A DNA stretch of 64,000 nucleotides from Nocardioides panacisoli (GTDB lineage: Bacteria; Actinomycetota; Actinomycetes; Propionibacteriales; Nocardioidaceae), in NCBI RefSeq assembly GCF_019448235.1, contig NZ_CP080409.1, positions 930,001-994,000 on the forward strand, given 5' to 3'. Position numbers and translations under genes: made by a program. Below the pieces are notes generated by a model, which did no database searches, was not told where the DNA came from, and saw only the letters and a list, made by a program, of their open reading frames with translations. Positions 28,482 to 37,914 of this stretch are shown piece by piece. The first letter of the stretch is position 1. Each line of letters begins with the position of its first letter.

Positions 28482-29387
28482 ATGTGGCAGCCCGAGCCGG
28501 ACTGGCATCCGCTGCCGGGCGGCACCGGCACCTCGACCGTCGGTGTCTGGCGCACGGCGCTCGGCGGCGAACCGGTCGTGATCAAGCGCTTGGCGCCGCC
28601 GGGGCCCGATGAGCCGCGCTCGCTGTCCGATCCCGACCACGTCGGCTACTGGCGCCGCGAGGCCGACGTCCTGACCACGGGGCTGACCACCCACACGCCG
28701 GGACTGCGTTCCGTGGTCGCCTCGGTGGCGGAGGACGCCGAGGGGGTCACGATCACCCGTGACTGGGTGGAGGACGCCGCGTCGAGCGGCCTGTTCCTGG
28801 CCATCGCCCTCGGGCGCTTCGCCGGCGCCGAGATCGGCCGGCCGCGTTTCCTCGCGCGCCGCCTGCTGCGGGACCGCCTGGCCCGCGTCGAGCACAACGG
28901 CGGCTGGCCGACGCTGGCGCGGACGCCGGTTGCCGACGTCGCCGAGCACCTGTGGTCGCGACGGGCAGTGTTCCTGGACCTGCTGGACGGCGTGCCGCAG
29001 GTGCCGCAGCACGGCGACCCGACGCCCGGCAACCTCCCCGGTCGCGAGGGTGGCGATGCGGTGGCGATCGACTGGGGCACGCTGGGCATCGGCCCCGTCG
29101 GCGGCGACCTCGGCTACCTGGCGCTCTCCGCGCGCGAGGAGTTCGAGCCGCTGCTCGATGCCTACCTGATGGGCGTGCCCGAGGGGGTCGCCGACCGCGA
29201 GGACGTCGTGCTCGGCGCCCAGGTGACCGCCGTCTTCACGGCGTTGAGCCGGGCCGAGTGGGCCCTGGCCAGGGTGGCCGGGGGCGAGGGGGCCCTGGGC
29301 AGCAAGTTCCGGCACCCTGCCGTCGCCCCGCACCTGAGAGCGCTGCAGCGGCAGTATCCGTTGATCGAGGCGCTGCTCCAGCGCTAG
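28482..29387 (+). CDS. Aminoglycoside phosphotransferase/choline kinase-fold protein
   Basis: 301 residues from ATG 28482. The kinase-like fold is recognised by VVIKRLAPP (ATP-binding lysine), the catalytic loop QHGDPTPGNL and the metal-binding AIDWGTLGIG. The substrate is unknown. Chromosomal proteins of this fold mostly phosphorylate small metabolites, and nothing here indicates antibiotic resistance. It follows the acVLRF1-type gene by 48 bp and has its own -10. It converges with the metalloprotease gene with only 8 bp between stops. Confidence 0.85.
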   Translation: MWQPEPDWHPLPGGTGTSTVGVWRTALGGEPVVIKRLAPPGPDEPRSLSDPDHVGYWRREADVLTTGLTTHTPGLRSVVASVAEDAEGVTITRDWVEDAASSGLFLAIALGRFAGAEIGRPRFLARRLLRDRLARVEHNGGWPTLARTPVADVAEHLWSRRAVFLDLLDGVPQVPQHGDPTPGNLPGREGGDAVAIDWGTLGIGPVGGDLGYLALSAREEFEPLLDAYLMGVPEGVADREDVVLGAQVTAVFTALSRAEWALARVAGGEGALGSKFRHPAVAPHLRALQRQYPLIEALLQR

Positions 29388-29395
29388 GACGTGCC

Positions 29396-30364
29396 CTACA
29401 CCCGGTCCGCTGCGAAGGTGTCGCAGGCGCGCAACGAGCCCTGCTCGTAGCCGACGGTGAACCAACGCATGCGCTGCGCGGACGAGCCGTGGTTCCAGGT
29501 CTCGGGGTTCGTCTGCCCCCGCGTCTGCTGCTGGATGTGGTCGTCACCGACGGCCGCGGCGGCCTCCAGGGCCAGGTCCACGTCGCGCCGGGTGAGGTCG
29601 AGGACGAGTGGTTGGCCGCTGGCGTCCTCGGTCGTCGTCGCGTGGTGCGCCCACATGCCGGCGTAGCAGTCTGCCTGCAGCTCCAGGCGGGTCGTCTGGC
29701 TCTGCGGGCCGGTGTCCTGGCTCCGTACTCGGCCCAGGTAGCCGAGCAGGTTGGAGACGTGGTGCCCGTACTCGTGGGCCAGCACGTAGAACTCCACGAA
29801 ACCGCCGTCGGGTCCGCCGAGCTCGCGCTCGAGGACGTCGTCGAAGAACGTCGTGTCGAGGTAGATGCCGAGGTCGGCGGGACAGTAGAAGGGGCCCACC
29901 GCGGTCGTCGCGGTCCCGCACTGGGTGGTCACGCCGCCGGTGAACGTGGTGAGGGAGGAGATGGGGCGGAAGTCGCCGCCGAGCTCGTCGGCCCAGTAGT
30001 CGGTCAACGAGTTCTCCACCGCCACCCGCGCGCAGTCGGGGTCGGCGTTCGCGTCCGCGCCGGTGCGGCAGTGGGCGTAGCGGTCGCCGGTGTCGGCATC
30101 GGCCATCCGGCCGGGGGAGTACGCCGTCTGGCCGCGCAGCCCGAGGAGGTCGGGCCCCCCGCACGTGGCGACGGTGAGGAGGAGGACCGCGGCGAGAGCG
30201 ATCGCGATCCTTCCCTTCCAACCGACGCGGAGGAACACCGACGCGAGGAGACCGAGTCCGACGCCGCCTCGCCGGGAGCCGGCGCGTCCGAGCGAGGTGC
30301 GGCCACCGCCCCCGGCGTCCCGGACGCGGGAGGTGTCGAGTCGGGCCCTCGGGTTGAACCGCAC
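29396..30364 (-). CDS. ypfJ: Neutral zinc metallopeptidase, YpfJ family, membrane anchored
   Basis: 322 residues from GTG 30362-30364. A basic N-terminal region precedes one membrane segment (about residues 52-67), after which the catalytic domain is extracytoplasmic. The zinc site is YVLAHEYGHHVSNLLG (HExxH), with the third ligand probably in RLELQADCYAGMWAHH. Paired cysteines (HCRTG, DPDC, QCGTA, FYCP) suggest disulfides. The natural substrate is not known. A TAGGCT -10 ends 6 nt before the start, and its -35 region is covered by a perfect inverted repeat at 30392. Confidence 0.9.
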   Translation of the reverse strand: MRFNPRARLDTSRVRDAGGGGRTSLGRAGSRRGGVGLGLLASVFLRVGWKGRIAIALAAVLLLTVATCGGPDLLGLRGQTAYSPGRMADADTGDRYAHCRTGADANADPDCARVAVENSLTDYWADELGGDFRPISSLTTFTGGVTTQCGTATTAVGPFYCPADLGIYLDTTFFDDVLERELGGPDGGFVEFYVLAHEYGHHVSNLLGYLGRVRSQDTGPQSQTTRLELQADCYAGMWAHHATTTEDASGQPLVLDLTRRDVDLALEAAAAVGDDHIQQQTRGQTNPETWNHGSSAQRMRWFTVGYEQGSLRACDTFAADRV

Positions 30365-30370
30365 CTGCTG

Positions 30371-30376
30371 AGCCTA
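30371..30376 (-). promoter_or_regulatory. -10 element (TAGGCT) of ypfJ
   Basis: Minus-strand TANNNT hexamer 6 nt before the GTG at 30364; predicts a leaderless transcript. Confidence 0.5.
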
Positions 30377-30391
30377 GGTCACCTTGGGGAT

Positions 30392-30422
30392 CACCTGAGA
30401 GAAGTTGGCGTTCTCTCAGGTG
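30392..30422. promoter_or_regulatory. Perfect 12-bp inverted repeat, probable operator
   Basis: CACCTGAGAGAA and its exact complement are separated by seven bases (GTTGGCG). The repeat lies between divergent genes, over the expected -35 region of ypfJ and about 90 bp upstream of the promoter of the secreted protein. Since no gene ends here, a terminator is unlikely; a dimeric repressor or activator site fits better. Confidence 0.6.
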
Positions 30423-30512
30423 CCGGTGGATGCACGTGGCGCAGGGAGTTCGGAGGCGCAGCCCGGCCGGATGGGTGGTGCGGGCGGTGGGTGTTGTCAC
30501 GCAGCAGAACCG

Positions 30513-30540
30513 TTGTCTCACCGCCACATCGCGCTATCAA
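30513..30540 (+). promoter_or_regulatory. Promoter of the acidic secreted protein
   Basis: TTGTCT (30513-30518) and TATCAA (30535-30540) with a 16-bp spacer. The predicted leader of about 45 nt ends in GGAGGAAG, four bases before the ATG, one of the strongest ribosome sites in the window. Confidence 0.6.
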
Positions 30541-30592
30541 TGAGGGTGCACATCGCACATCCACTCCGAACCCAACAGATGGAGGAAGAACG

Positions 30593-31213
30593 ATGCGCAC
30601 GATCTTCACCAAGTCCCTCGCCACGGCCGCCGTCAGCGGCCTGCTCATCGCGGGCGGCACTGGTGTTGCGTCCGCCGACACGATCGGTGGCGACCAGGAC
30701 CAGACCCAGCAGGACCAGCGCAGCGAGGTCAGCGACAACCAGGTCGGCGACCTCGGCGGTCTCGAGCTGTCGGACCTGTTCTCCGAGGTGACCGGCTTCA
30801 GCGACGTCGGCAACGGTGAGACCGGGAGCAACAACAGCAACGACGTCTCGGACAACCTCACCGGGAACGCCTCGGACAACCAGGCCGGGAACGTGACCGG
30901 GAACGAGGCCGGCAACGGCAACGAGGCCGGCAGCGGCAACGAGACCGGGAACGGCAACGAGACCGGGAACGGCAACGAGTTCAACCCCAGCATCGACCCT
31001 GAGGTGAACCCGAACGTCGACCCCGAGATCGACGTCAGCCCCGAGACCGACAACTCCCAGACCGACAACTCCGTCGACAACTCCCAGACCGACAACTCGG
31101 TCGACAACTCCACGACGGACGAGTCGCAGACCGACAACTCGGACAACTCCGACAACGAGGACGGCGAGGAGAACGACGAGCGGGACAACGGCCTGCTCGG
31201 CGGCCTGCTCTGA
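30593..31213 (+). CDS. Secreted acidic low-complexity repeat protein, unknown function
   Basis: 206 residues from ATG 30593. Residues 1-28 are a Sec signal peptide (MRTIFTKSLATAAVSG, ending at an ASA cleavage site). The mature part is almost wholly Asn, Asp, Ser, Thr, Gly, Glu and Gln. It has a block of TGNE/AGNGNE-type repeats (about residues 95-127), a block with NPSIDPEVNPNVDPEID, then DNSQTDNSVDN repeats, and ends DNGLLGGLL. No catalytic motif, transmembrane anchor or cysteine is seen. It is probably an extended surface or secreted polypeptide; calcium binding is conceivable. It has its own strong ribosome site and terminator, so it may be well expressed. An in-frame upstream extension was rejected. 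Confidence 0.85.
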   Translation: MRTIFTKSLATAAVSGLLIAGGTGVASADTIGGDQDQTQQDQRSEVSDNQVGDLGGLELSDLFSEVTGFSDVGNGETGSNNSNDVSDNLTGNASDNQAGNVTGNEAGNGNEAGSGNETGNGNETGNGNEFNPSIDPEVNPNVDPEIDVSPETDNSQTDNSVDNSQTDNSVDNSTTDESQTDNSDNSDNEDGEENDERDNGLLGGLL

Positions 31214-31230
31214 TCCGCCCTGCTGAGGCC

Positions 31231-31264
31231 GAGGCCCCGTCGGGATCCGTCCCGGCGGGGCCTC
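31231..31264 (+). terminator. Terminator of the secreted protein gene
   Basis: GAGGCCCCG pairs with CGGGGCCTC, and an inner CGGGA/TCCCG continues the stem across one T-G wobble, leaving a four-base loop. A T-containing tail (GCGTTTTCG at 31281-31289) is further on. Confidence 0.85.
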
Positions 31265-31325
31265 GTGCACGTCGGACGGTCGCGTTTTCGGGCCCGCTCC
31301 CTGCCCGTGGGACACTGGCGCGGTC

Positions 31326-32924
31326 ATGATCACCGCCAGTCACCTCGAAGTGCGGGCGGGTGCCCGGCTCCTGATGGACGACGTCAACTTCCGCGTCGCC
31401 CCGGGCGACAAGATCGGCCTCGTCGGCCGCAACGGAGCCGGGAAGACCACGCTCACCAAGATCCTCGCCGGCGACGCGCTGCCCGCGAGCGGATCCGTGC
31501 ACGCCTCCGGCGAGGTCGGCTACCTGCCGCAGGACCCCCGGTCGGGTGACCCGACGCAGGTCGCTCGGGAACGCATCCTCTCCGCGCGCGGCCTGGACGA
31601 CGTCGTACGCCGTCTCCGCGCCGCTGAGGAGGAGATGGGCAGCGACGACCCGCAGCGCCGTGAGCGCGCGATGCGTCGTTACGAGCGGGCCGACGCGGAG
31701 TTGCACGCCGGTGGTGGCTACGCCGCCGAGTCCGAGGCGGCTGCGATCGCCCACAGCCTGGGCATCAGCGACCGGCACCTCGGCCAACCCCTGGAGACAC
31801 TGTCCGGTGGCCAGCGACGCCGGGTCGAGCTGGCCCGCATCCTGTTCTCCGACGCCCGCACCATGCTGCTGGACGAGCCGACCAACCACCTAGACGCGGA
31901 CTCCATCGTGTGGCTGCGCGACTTCCTGGTCACCTACTCCGGTGGGCTGGTGGTCATCAGCCACGACACCGACCTGCTCGATGCCTGCGTGAACCGGGTG
32001 CTCCACCTCGACGCCAACCGCGCCGAGATCGACACCTACAACATGGGGTGGTCGCGCTACCTCGCGCAGCGGGAGACCGACGAGAAGCGCCGCAAGCGCG
32101 AGCGCGCCAACGCCGAGGCCAAGGCCAAGACGCTGACCGACCAGGCCAACAAGATGCGGGCCAAGGCGACCAAGGCGCAGGCCGCCCAGTCGATGCTGAA
32201 GCGCGCCGAGCGCCTCTTGGACGGGGTCGAGGGTGAGCGCCAGTCCGACCGGGTGGCGCGCATCGACTTCCCCGAGCCCGCCTCGTGCGGCAAGACACCG
32301 CTCACCGCCAGCGAGCTGTCGAAGTCCTACGGCTCGTTGGAGGTCTTCACCGACGTCGACCTCGCGATCGACCGCGGCTCACGGGTGGTCGTGCTGGGAC
32401 TCAATGGCGCTGGCAAGACGACCCTGCTCCGGGTGCTGGCCGGCGTGGACCAGCCCGACACCGGTGCCGTCATCCCCGGCCACGGGTTGAAGGTCGGCTA
32501 CTACGCCCAGGAGCACGAGACCCTCGACACCTCCCGCACCGTGCTGGAGAACATGCGCACGGCCGCACCGGAGCTGACCGACACCGAGGCCCGCAACGTG
32601 CTCGGCTCGTTCCTGTTCTCCGGCGACGACGCCCACAAGTCCGCCGCCGTCCTGTCCGGTGGGGAGAAGACGCGGCTCGCCCTGGCGATCCTCGTGGTCT
32701 CGGCGGCCAACGTGCTGCTGCTCGACGAGCCGACCAACAACCTCGACCCGGCCTCCCGCGAGGAGGTGCTGGCGGCGATCCGGTCCTACCGGGGCGCCAT
32801 GGTGCTGGTGACCCACGACGAGGGCGCGGTGCAGGCGCTCGAGCCCGACCGGGTGCTGATCCTGCCCGACGGCACCGAGGACCTCTGGAACGACGAGTAC
32901 GCCGAACTGGTCGCCCTCGCCTGA
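31326..32924 (+). CDS. ABC-F family ATP-binding protein (ribosome-associated)
   Basis: 532 residues from ATG 31326. Two ATPase cassettes: Walker A GRNGAGKTT and GLNGAGKTT, signatures LSGGQRRRVELA and LSGGEKTRLALA, and the Walker B pairs DEPTNHLD and DEPTNNLD. The linker (about residues 240-320) is rich in lysine, arginine and alanine, as in the ABC-F P-site tRNA interaction motif. No membrane segment. ABC-F proteins act on ribosomes during stalling or antibiotic challenge; the short-armed 532-residue type here is the housekeeping form of actinobacteria. Confidence 0.93.
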   Translation: MITASHLEVRAGARLLMDDVNFRVAPGDKIGLVGRNGAGKTTLTKILAGDALPASGSVHASGEVGYLPQDPRSGDPTQVARERILSARGLDDVVRRLRAAEEEMGSDDPQRRERAMRRYERADAELHAGGGYAAESEAAAIAHSLGISDRHLGQPLETLSGGQRRRVELARILFSDARTMLLDEPTNHLDADSIVWLRDFLVTYSGGLVVISHDTDLLDACVNRVLHLDANRAEIDTYNMGWSRYLAQRETDEKRRKRERANAEAKAKTLTDQANKMRAKATKAQAAQSMLKRAERLLDGVEGERQSDRVARIDFPEPASCGKTPLTASELSKSYGSLEVFTDVDLAIDRGSRVVVLGLNGAGKTTLLRVLAGVDQPDTGAVIPGHGLKVGYYAQEHETLDTSRTVLENMRTAAPELTDTEARNVLGSFLFSGDDAHKSAAVLSGGEKTRLALAILVVSAANVLLLDEPTNNLDPASREEVLAAIRSYRGAMVLVTHDEGAVQALEPDRVLILPDGTEDLWNDEYAELVALA

Positions 32925-32946
32925 CCACCCCGGCCTCGCGGACGCA

Positions 32947-32966
32947 CGCCGGCGTCGTTGCCGGCG
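32947..32966. terminator. Hairpin between convergent ABC-F and FtsX-type genes
   Basis: CGCCGGC and GCCGGCG form a 7-bp stem around GTCGTT, followed by C-rich sequence. It lies between two 3' ends and may serve both strands. Confidence 0.6.
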
Positions 32967-32989
32967 CACCCCCCGGGGGCCGCTGCGCG

Positions 32990-35530
32990 CTACTCGGTCG
33001 TGATGGCGTCCAGCACGTTGAGCCGGGCGGCACGGATGGCCGGCACCACGGCCGCCAGGACACCCACCACGACGGCGAGCCCGAGGAACACCGCCAGTTG
33101 GCCCAGCGGCAACCCCAGGCTGGTGAGGTCCTCGCGGAGCTCGTAGCGCAGCAGGCTGCCCACGCCCACGCCGAGCGCCATGCCCAGTACGGCACCCAGC
33201 ACGGCGATGGCGACCGATTCGAGCATCACCATGCGTCGCAGGCCGCGCCGGTTGAGCCCGATGGCGCGGAGCAGGCCGATCTCGCGGGTGCGCTCGATGA
33301 CGCTGAGACCGAGCGTGTTGACGATGCCGATGATCGCGATGACCACGGCGAGCGCCAACAGGGCGTAGATCAGGTAGAGCAGCTGGTTGATCTGTCCCCG
33401 GATCTCGTCGGCGAACTCCTGCTTGTCGAACACGCCCACGACCGGTGCGGCAGCGGCGATGTCGTCGAGCTCGGCACCGACCTCCTCGACGTCCGCGCCG
33501 GACTCGAGCAGGATGCTCAGGACGCTGTCCTGGCGCGCGATCCCGGCGTCGGCGAGGGTGGTGAGGGGGAGGTTCAGGGCAGCCGTGACCTCGCGTCCCT
33601 CCACGACGCCGACCACCTCGACGTCGAGCGAGCGAGCTCCGGCCAGCTGCAGGGCGACGGTGTCGCCGACGGCGAGCGATCGTTCGTCGGCGAAGTCCGC
33701 GGTCACGAACGCCTCGGCGCCCGACACCTGTTGCCGACCCTCGACCAGGGGGAGGGCGTAGACGTCTCGGAAGGAGTCGTCGACGCCGGAGATGGAGATG
33801 CGGTCGCCGTCGACCCGCGCCCCGGCCCACTGCTGCCGACTCACCTCGGCAACGCCGTCGACCTCGGTCATCTGGTCGCCGATCGTGGTGGAGAACGGGG
33901 TGAAGGTCGAGGACTGGACGAGGAAGTCGGAGGCGAACTCCTCGTCGACGACGTCGCTCACCGACTGGTTCAGCGAGGCCGCCAGGACACCGATCGTCGA
34001 CACCAGGGCGAGCCCGATCATCAGTGCCGAGGCCGTGGCGCCGGTACGTCGCGGGTCGCGCAGTGCGTTCTCCCCGGCGAGGCGGCCGGTCGTGCCGAAG
34101 AGTGTGGCGAACACGCTGCGACCGACGCGCAGCAATGGCTGGCCGAAGACCGACGAGGTGGCCGCGAGGGTGAGGATCCAGACCACGGCTCCGACGCCGA
34201 TGAGCACCGCGCCGTTGCCGAGGTCGGCGATGCCGGCCGCAGCGAACCCGGCGCCCACCAGCAGCAGCACCGTCCCGATGACCGCGCGGCGGCGGAGCGA
34301 CCGGGCGGCCGGGGCCACGTCGGCCTGCATCGCCGCGACCGGGGCGACGCGTCCTGCGCGGCGGGCGGGCAGCCAGGCGGCCAGCAGGGTGACGACGATG
34401 CCGACGGCGTACCCGATGGCGAAGATCCGTGGTGACAGCGTGAGCGCGGAACCCTGGATGTCCAGCCCGACGGCGCCGAAGATCGCGGCGAGCCCGTGCG
34501 CCAGTCCCCAGCCCAGCAGGATGCCCAGCGTGCTCGCCAACAACGCCTGCGCCGCGGCCTCGAGCAGCACCGAGCGCGACACCTGCCGTCGCGATGCCCC
34601 CAGGGCACGCAGCAGTGCCAGCTCACGGCTGCGCTGTGCCACGAGGATGGTGAAGGTGTTGACGATGATGAAGCCCGCCACCAGCACCGCGATGATCGCG
34701 AACACCAGCAGGAAGGTCTCGATGACGCCGAGGAACTCACCGATCGCGTCCTCGGACTCGGCGACCACCGTGTCGCCCTCGACGGCGGTGAAGCCGTCCG
34801 GTACGACGCCCTGGGCCGCTGCGGTGAGCTCGGCCTGGCTGACACCCGGCGCCGCGGTCAACGCGATCGAGGTGAAGACGTCCGCACCACCGGTGAACAG
34901 TTGTTGGGCCCCTGCGGTGTCGAAGATGAGGAGGGTGGCGCCCGCCGTGCCGCCGCCGTTGAACTCGGCGATGCCGACGAGCGTGGCGGTGCGGTCCAGG
35001 GCGCCCTGCGGGGAGAGCAGCTTCACCTCGTCGCCGACGGCGTACCCGCCGGCCTCGGCGGCGCCCTCATCGAGCGCGATCTCGTCCGGCGTGCCGGGCC
35101 AGGCGCCCTCCAGGAGCTCCAGGGTCGGGTCGCCGGCCATGTTGGGCGCCTCGGTGTAGTTGAAGGCCAGGGTGGGCGCCCCCGTGCCGCCCACGAGGGT
35201 GCCGTCGGCGGCCAGCAGGCTCATGCCGAACCCCTCGACGTTGCCATCGGCCCGGTCGACCTCCGGCAGGTCCGCGAGGTCGGTCACCACGGCCGGGTCG
35301 AGCGTGGCCGTCGACACCCCGCCCTCACCGGCCGAGAACGAGTCGGCGCCGGCGACCCGGACCAGGCCGTCGGGCGTCGAGCCGTTGATGATCCCGTCGA
35401 AGGTGGTGCGGATGCCGTTGCTGAAGACCAGCACGCCGGCGAGGAAGGCGACGCCCAGCACGATCGCGAGGCCGCTGAGGAAGAGCCGGACCTTGCGCGC
35501 CAGCAGGGTGCGCAGCGTGAGTCGCAGCAT
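32990..35530 (-). CDS. ABC transporter permease, FtsX/MacB type (duplicated)
   Basis: 846 residues from ATG 35528-35530. The layout is one N-terminal helix (residues 13-35), a large extracytoplasmic domain to about residue 260, three helices near 265-400, two more near 420-470, a second extracytoplasmic domain, and three C-terminal helices from about 720. Two FtsX domains contain the mirrored motifs SRELALLRALGASRRQV and TREIGLLRAIGLNRRGL. It works with the ATPase encoded 5 bp upstream. Such pairs export lipoproteins or peptides or act as mechanotransmitters; the substrate is unknown. Confidence 0.92.
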   Translation of the reverse strand: MLRLTLRTLLARKVRLFLSGLAIVLGVAFLAGVLVFSNGIRTTFDGIINGSTPDGLVRVAGADSFSAGEGGVSTATLDPAVVTDLADLPEVDRADGNVEGFGMSLLAADGTLVGGTGAPTLAFNYTEAPNMAGDPTLELLEGAWPGTPDEIALDEGAAEAGGYAVGDEVKLLSPQGALDRTATLVGIAEFNGGGTAGATLLIFDTAGAQQLFTGGADVFTSIALTAAPGVSQAELTAAAQGVVPDGFTAVEGDTVVAESEDAIGEFLGVIETFLLVFAIIAVLVAGFIIVNTFTILVAQRSRELALLRALGASRRQVSRSVLLEAAAQALLASTLGILLGWGLAHGLAAIFGAVGLDIQGSALTLSPRIFAIGYAVGIVVTLLAAWLPARRAGRVAPVAAMQADVAPAARSLRRRAVIGTVLLLVGAGFAAAGIADLGNGAVLIGVGAVVWILTLAATSSVFGQPLLRVGRSVFATLFGTTGRLAGENALRDPRRTGATASALMIGLALVSTIGVLAASLNQSVSDVVDEEFASDFLVQSSTFTPFSTTIGDQMTEVDGVAEVSRQQWAGARVDGDRISISGVDDSFRDVYALPLVEGRQQVSGAEAFVTADFADERSLAVGDTVALQLAGARSLDVEVVGVVEGREVTAALNLPLTTLADAGIARQDSVLSILLESGADVEEVGAELDDIAAAAPVVGVFDKQEFADEIRGQINQLLYLIYALLALAVVIAIIGIVNTLGLSVIERTREIGLLRAIGLNRRGLRRMVMLESVAIAVLGAVLGMALGVGVGSLLRYELREDLTSLGLPLGQLAVFLGLAVVVGVLAAVVPAIRAARLNVLDAITTE

Positions 35531-35535
35531 GGCGC

Positions 35536-36243
35536 TCAGGCCCCCGGTCGCGCGACGGCGTCGTCACCGATGACGCGACCGTCGGTCAGGGTCACGATGC
35601 GATCGGTGTAGGAGGCCGCGTTGGGGTCGTGGGTGACCATCACGATGGTCTGGTCGAACTCGTCGACGCTCCGGCGCAGGAAACCCAGCACCTCGGCACC
35701 GGAGTGCGAGTCGAGGTTGCCGGTCGGCTCGTCGGCGAAGATGATCGCCGGGCGGCTGGCCAGGGCGCGCGCGCAGGCGACGCGCTGCTGCTGGCCCCCC
35801 GACATCTGGTTGGGACGGTGGCCGAGCCGGTCACGCAGCCCGACGGTGTCCACGACCAGGTCGAACCAGTCGGCGTCGGGCTTGCGGCCGGCCAGCGACA
35901 GGGGGAGCAGGATGTTCTCCCGGGCCGTCAGGGTCGGCACCAGGTTGAACGCCTGGAACACGAAACCGATGCGCTCGCGGCGCAGCGCGGTCAGGGCCTT
36001 GTCGCCCAGGGCCGAGAGGGCGACGCCGTCGACGACGACCTCACCCGAGGTCGGGGTGTCGAGCGCGGCGAAGCAGTGCATCAGCGTGGACTTGCCCGAT
36101 CCGGAGGGCCCCATGACGGCGGTGAACTCGCCGGACCGGATCTCCAGGTCGACCCCGTCGAGGGCGTGGACCTCGGCGGCGCCGTCGCCGTAGGTCTTGC
36201 GGAGGTCGGTGGCACGGGCGGCGACGGTCATCGTGGAGGCCAT
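35536..36243 (-). CDS. ABC transporter ATP-binding protein, LolD/MacB type
   Basis: 235 residues from ATG 36241-36243 (an in-frame ATG at 36229-36231 is the alternative). Walker [11 protein letters not shown], signature [15 protein letters not shown] and Walker [13 protein letters not shown] are those of the LolD/MacB subfamily, which always pairs with FtsX-type permeases. It is in operon with the 846-residue permease. Divergent from glpK across about 100 bp. Confidence 0.94.
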   Translation of the reverse strand: MASTMTVAARATDLRKTYGDGAAEVHALDGVDLEIRSGEFTAVMGPSGSGKSTLMHCFAALDTPTSGEVVVDGVALSALGDKALTALRRERIGFVFQAFNLVPTLTARENILLPLSLAGRKPDADWFDLVVDTVGLRDRLGHRPNQMSGGQQQRVACARALASRPAIIFADEPTGNLDSHSGAEVLGFLRRSVDEFDQTIVMVTHDPNAASYTDRIVTLTDGRVIGDDAVARPGA

Positions 36244-36347
36244 GGCGCAAGACTGCCCGACGGCGCCGACGGTCCACCACCGGGTTCTCCGCTGACCCCA
36301 CCCCGAGGTGCACCCGGGGGAGCCCCCTCCGTGGCAGGGTGGGCGCC

Positions 36348-37898
36348 ATGGCGCAGTTCGTGGGGGCGATCGATCAGGGCACGACCAGCACGCGGTGCAT
36401 GGTCTTCGACCACGACGGCCGCGAGGTCGCGCGGCACCAGCTCGAGCACGAGCAGATCCTGCCGCGTGCGGGATGGGTCGAGCACGACCCGGCCGAGATC
36501 TGGGAGCGCACCCGGACCGTGGTCATGCGAGCGCTGGACAAGGCCGGCATCGACGGCTCGGACCTCGCCGCGGTCGGGATCACCAACCAGCGCGAGACCA
36601 CCATCGTGTGGGACCGGCGCACCGGCCGGCCGCTGGCGAACGCGATCGTGTGGCAGGACACGCGCACCGACACGATCGCCGCCGCACTGGACCGCGACGG
36701 GCGTGGCGAGGTCATCCGGCAGCGCGCCGGACTGCCGCCGGCGCCGTACTTCTCCGGCGGCAAGCTCGCGTGGCTCTTCGAGCACGTCGACGGCCTCCGC
36801 CGTCGCGCCGAGGACGGCGAGGTGCTCTTCGGGACCCCCGACACGTGGGTGCTGTGGAACCTCACCGGCGGCCCCGACGGCGGTGTGCACGCCACCGACG
36901 TCACCAACGCCAGCCGCACCATGCTGATGGACCTGGAGACGCTGGACTGGGACGAGGAGCTGCTGGGTTTCTTCGACGTGCCCCGCGCGATGCTCCCCGA
37001 GATCCGCCCGTCCTCGGTCGCCGACGGGTACGGCGTGACGCGCGCCGACGGACCCTTCGGAGCCGAGGTGCCCGTCACCGGGATCCTGGGCGACCAGCAG
37101 GCGGCCACCGTGGGCCAGGTCTGCTTCGAGCCCGGCGAGGCCAAGAACACCTACGGCACCGGCAACTTCATGCTGATGAACACCGGCACCGAGATCGTCC
37201 GCTCCCGGGCGGGCCTGCTCACCACCCCCGCCTACCAGTTCGGCGACGAGCCCTGCGTCTATGCGCTCGAGGGCTCGATCGCGGTCACCGGGTCGGCCGT
37301 GCAGTGGCTGCGGGACCAGCTGGGCGTCATCGACGACGCCATCGAGAGCGAGACGCTGGCCCGGCAGGTGACCGACAACGGCGGCGTCTACTTCGTGCCC
37401 GCGTTCTCGGGACTGTTCGCGCCCTACTGGCGCTCCGACGCCCGGGGCGCCATCGTCGGGCTCTCGCGGTTCAACAACAAGGCCCACATCGCTCGGGCCA
37501 CCCTGGAGTCGATCTGCTACCAGTCCCGCGACGTCGTCGAGGCGATGGCCACCGACTCCGGCGTCGAGCTGGAGGTGCTCAAGGTCGACGGCGGCGTGAC
37601 CGCCAACGAGCTGTGCATGCAGACCCAGGCCGACGTGCTCGGGGTCCCGGTGGTCTGCCCGGAGATCGCCGAGACGACCGCGCTCGGGGCGGCGTACGCC
37701 GCCGGGCTCGCGGTGGGCTTCTGGTCCGACACCGACGAGCTGCGGGCCAACTGGGCCGAACGGCGACGTTGGCAGCCGACCTGGGATGACCAGCGGCGCG
37801 CGACGGGTTATGCCCGGTGGCGCAAGGCGGTGGACCGGACCCTGGACTGGGTGCCGGTGGACACCGACGACACCGGTAGCGCCACCGACCCCGAATGA
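36348..37898 (+). CDS. glpK: Glycerol kinase
   Basis: 516 residues from ATG 36348; a GTG nine bases earlier is possible. The FGGY kinase motifs are [49 protein letters not shown] and [11 protein letters not shown]. It phosphorylates glycerol to glycerol 3-phosphate. It is followed after 16 bp by glpD. No glpF uptake gene is seen beside it, so glycerol entry must rely on a gene elsewhere. A CAGGGT hexamer seven bases before the ATG could be a poor -10. Confidence 0.96.
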   Translation: MAQFVGAIDQGTTSTRCMVFDHDGREVARHQLEHEQILPRAGWVEHDPAEIWERTRTVVMRALDKAGIDGSDLAAVGITNQRETTIVWDRRTGRPLANAIVWQDTRTDTIAAALDRDGRGEVIRQRAGLPPAPYFSGGKLAWLFEHVDGLRRRAEDGEVLFGTPDTWVLWNLTGGPDGGVHATDVTNASRTMLMDLETLDWDEELLGFFDVPRAMLPEIRPSSVADGYGVTRADGPFGAEVPVTGILGDQQAATVGQVCFEPGEAKNTYGTGNFMLMNTGTEIVRSRAGLLTTPAYQFGDEPCVYALEGSIAVTGSAVQWLRDQLGVIDDAIESETLARQVTDNGGVYFVPAFSGLFAPYWRSDARGAIVGLSRFNNKAHIARATLESICYQSRDVVEAMATDSGVELEVLKVDGGVTANELCMQTQADVLGVPVVCPEIAETTALGAAYAAGLAVGFWSDTDELRANWAERRRWQPTWDDQRRATGYARWRKAVDRTLDWVPVDTDDTGSATDPE

Positions 37899-37914
37899 CG
37901 ACGAGAGGATGCTG

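Noticed and set aside
28482..29387. Antibiotic resistance kinase
   Set aside because: The phosphotransferase fold is shared by many metabolic kinases, and nothing in the sequence or neighbours points to an aminoglycoside substrate.
28952..30592. In-frame upstream extension of the secreted protein gene
   Set aside because: The open frame runs back through two other genes, but the ribosome site, signal peptide and promoter all place the start at 30593.
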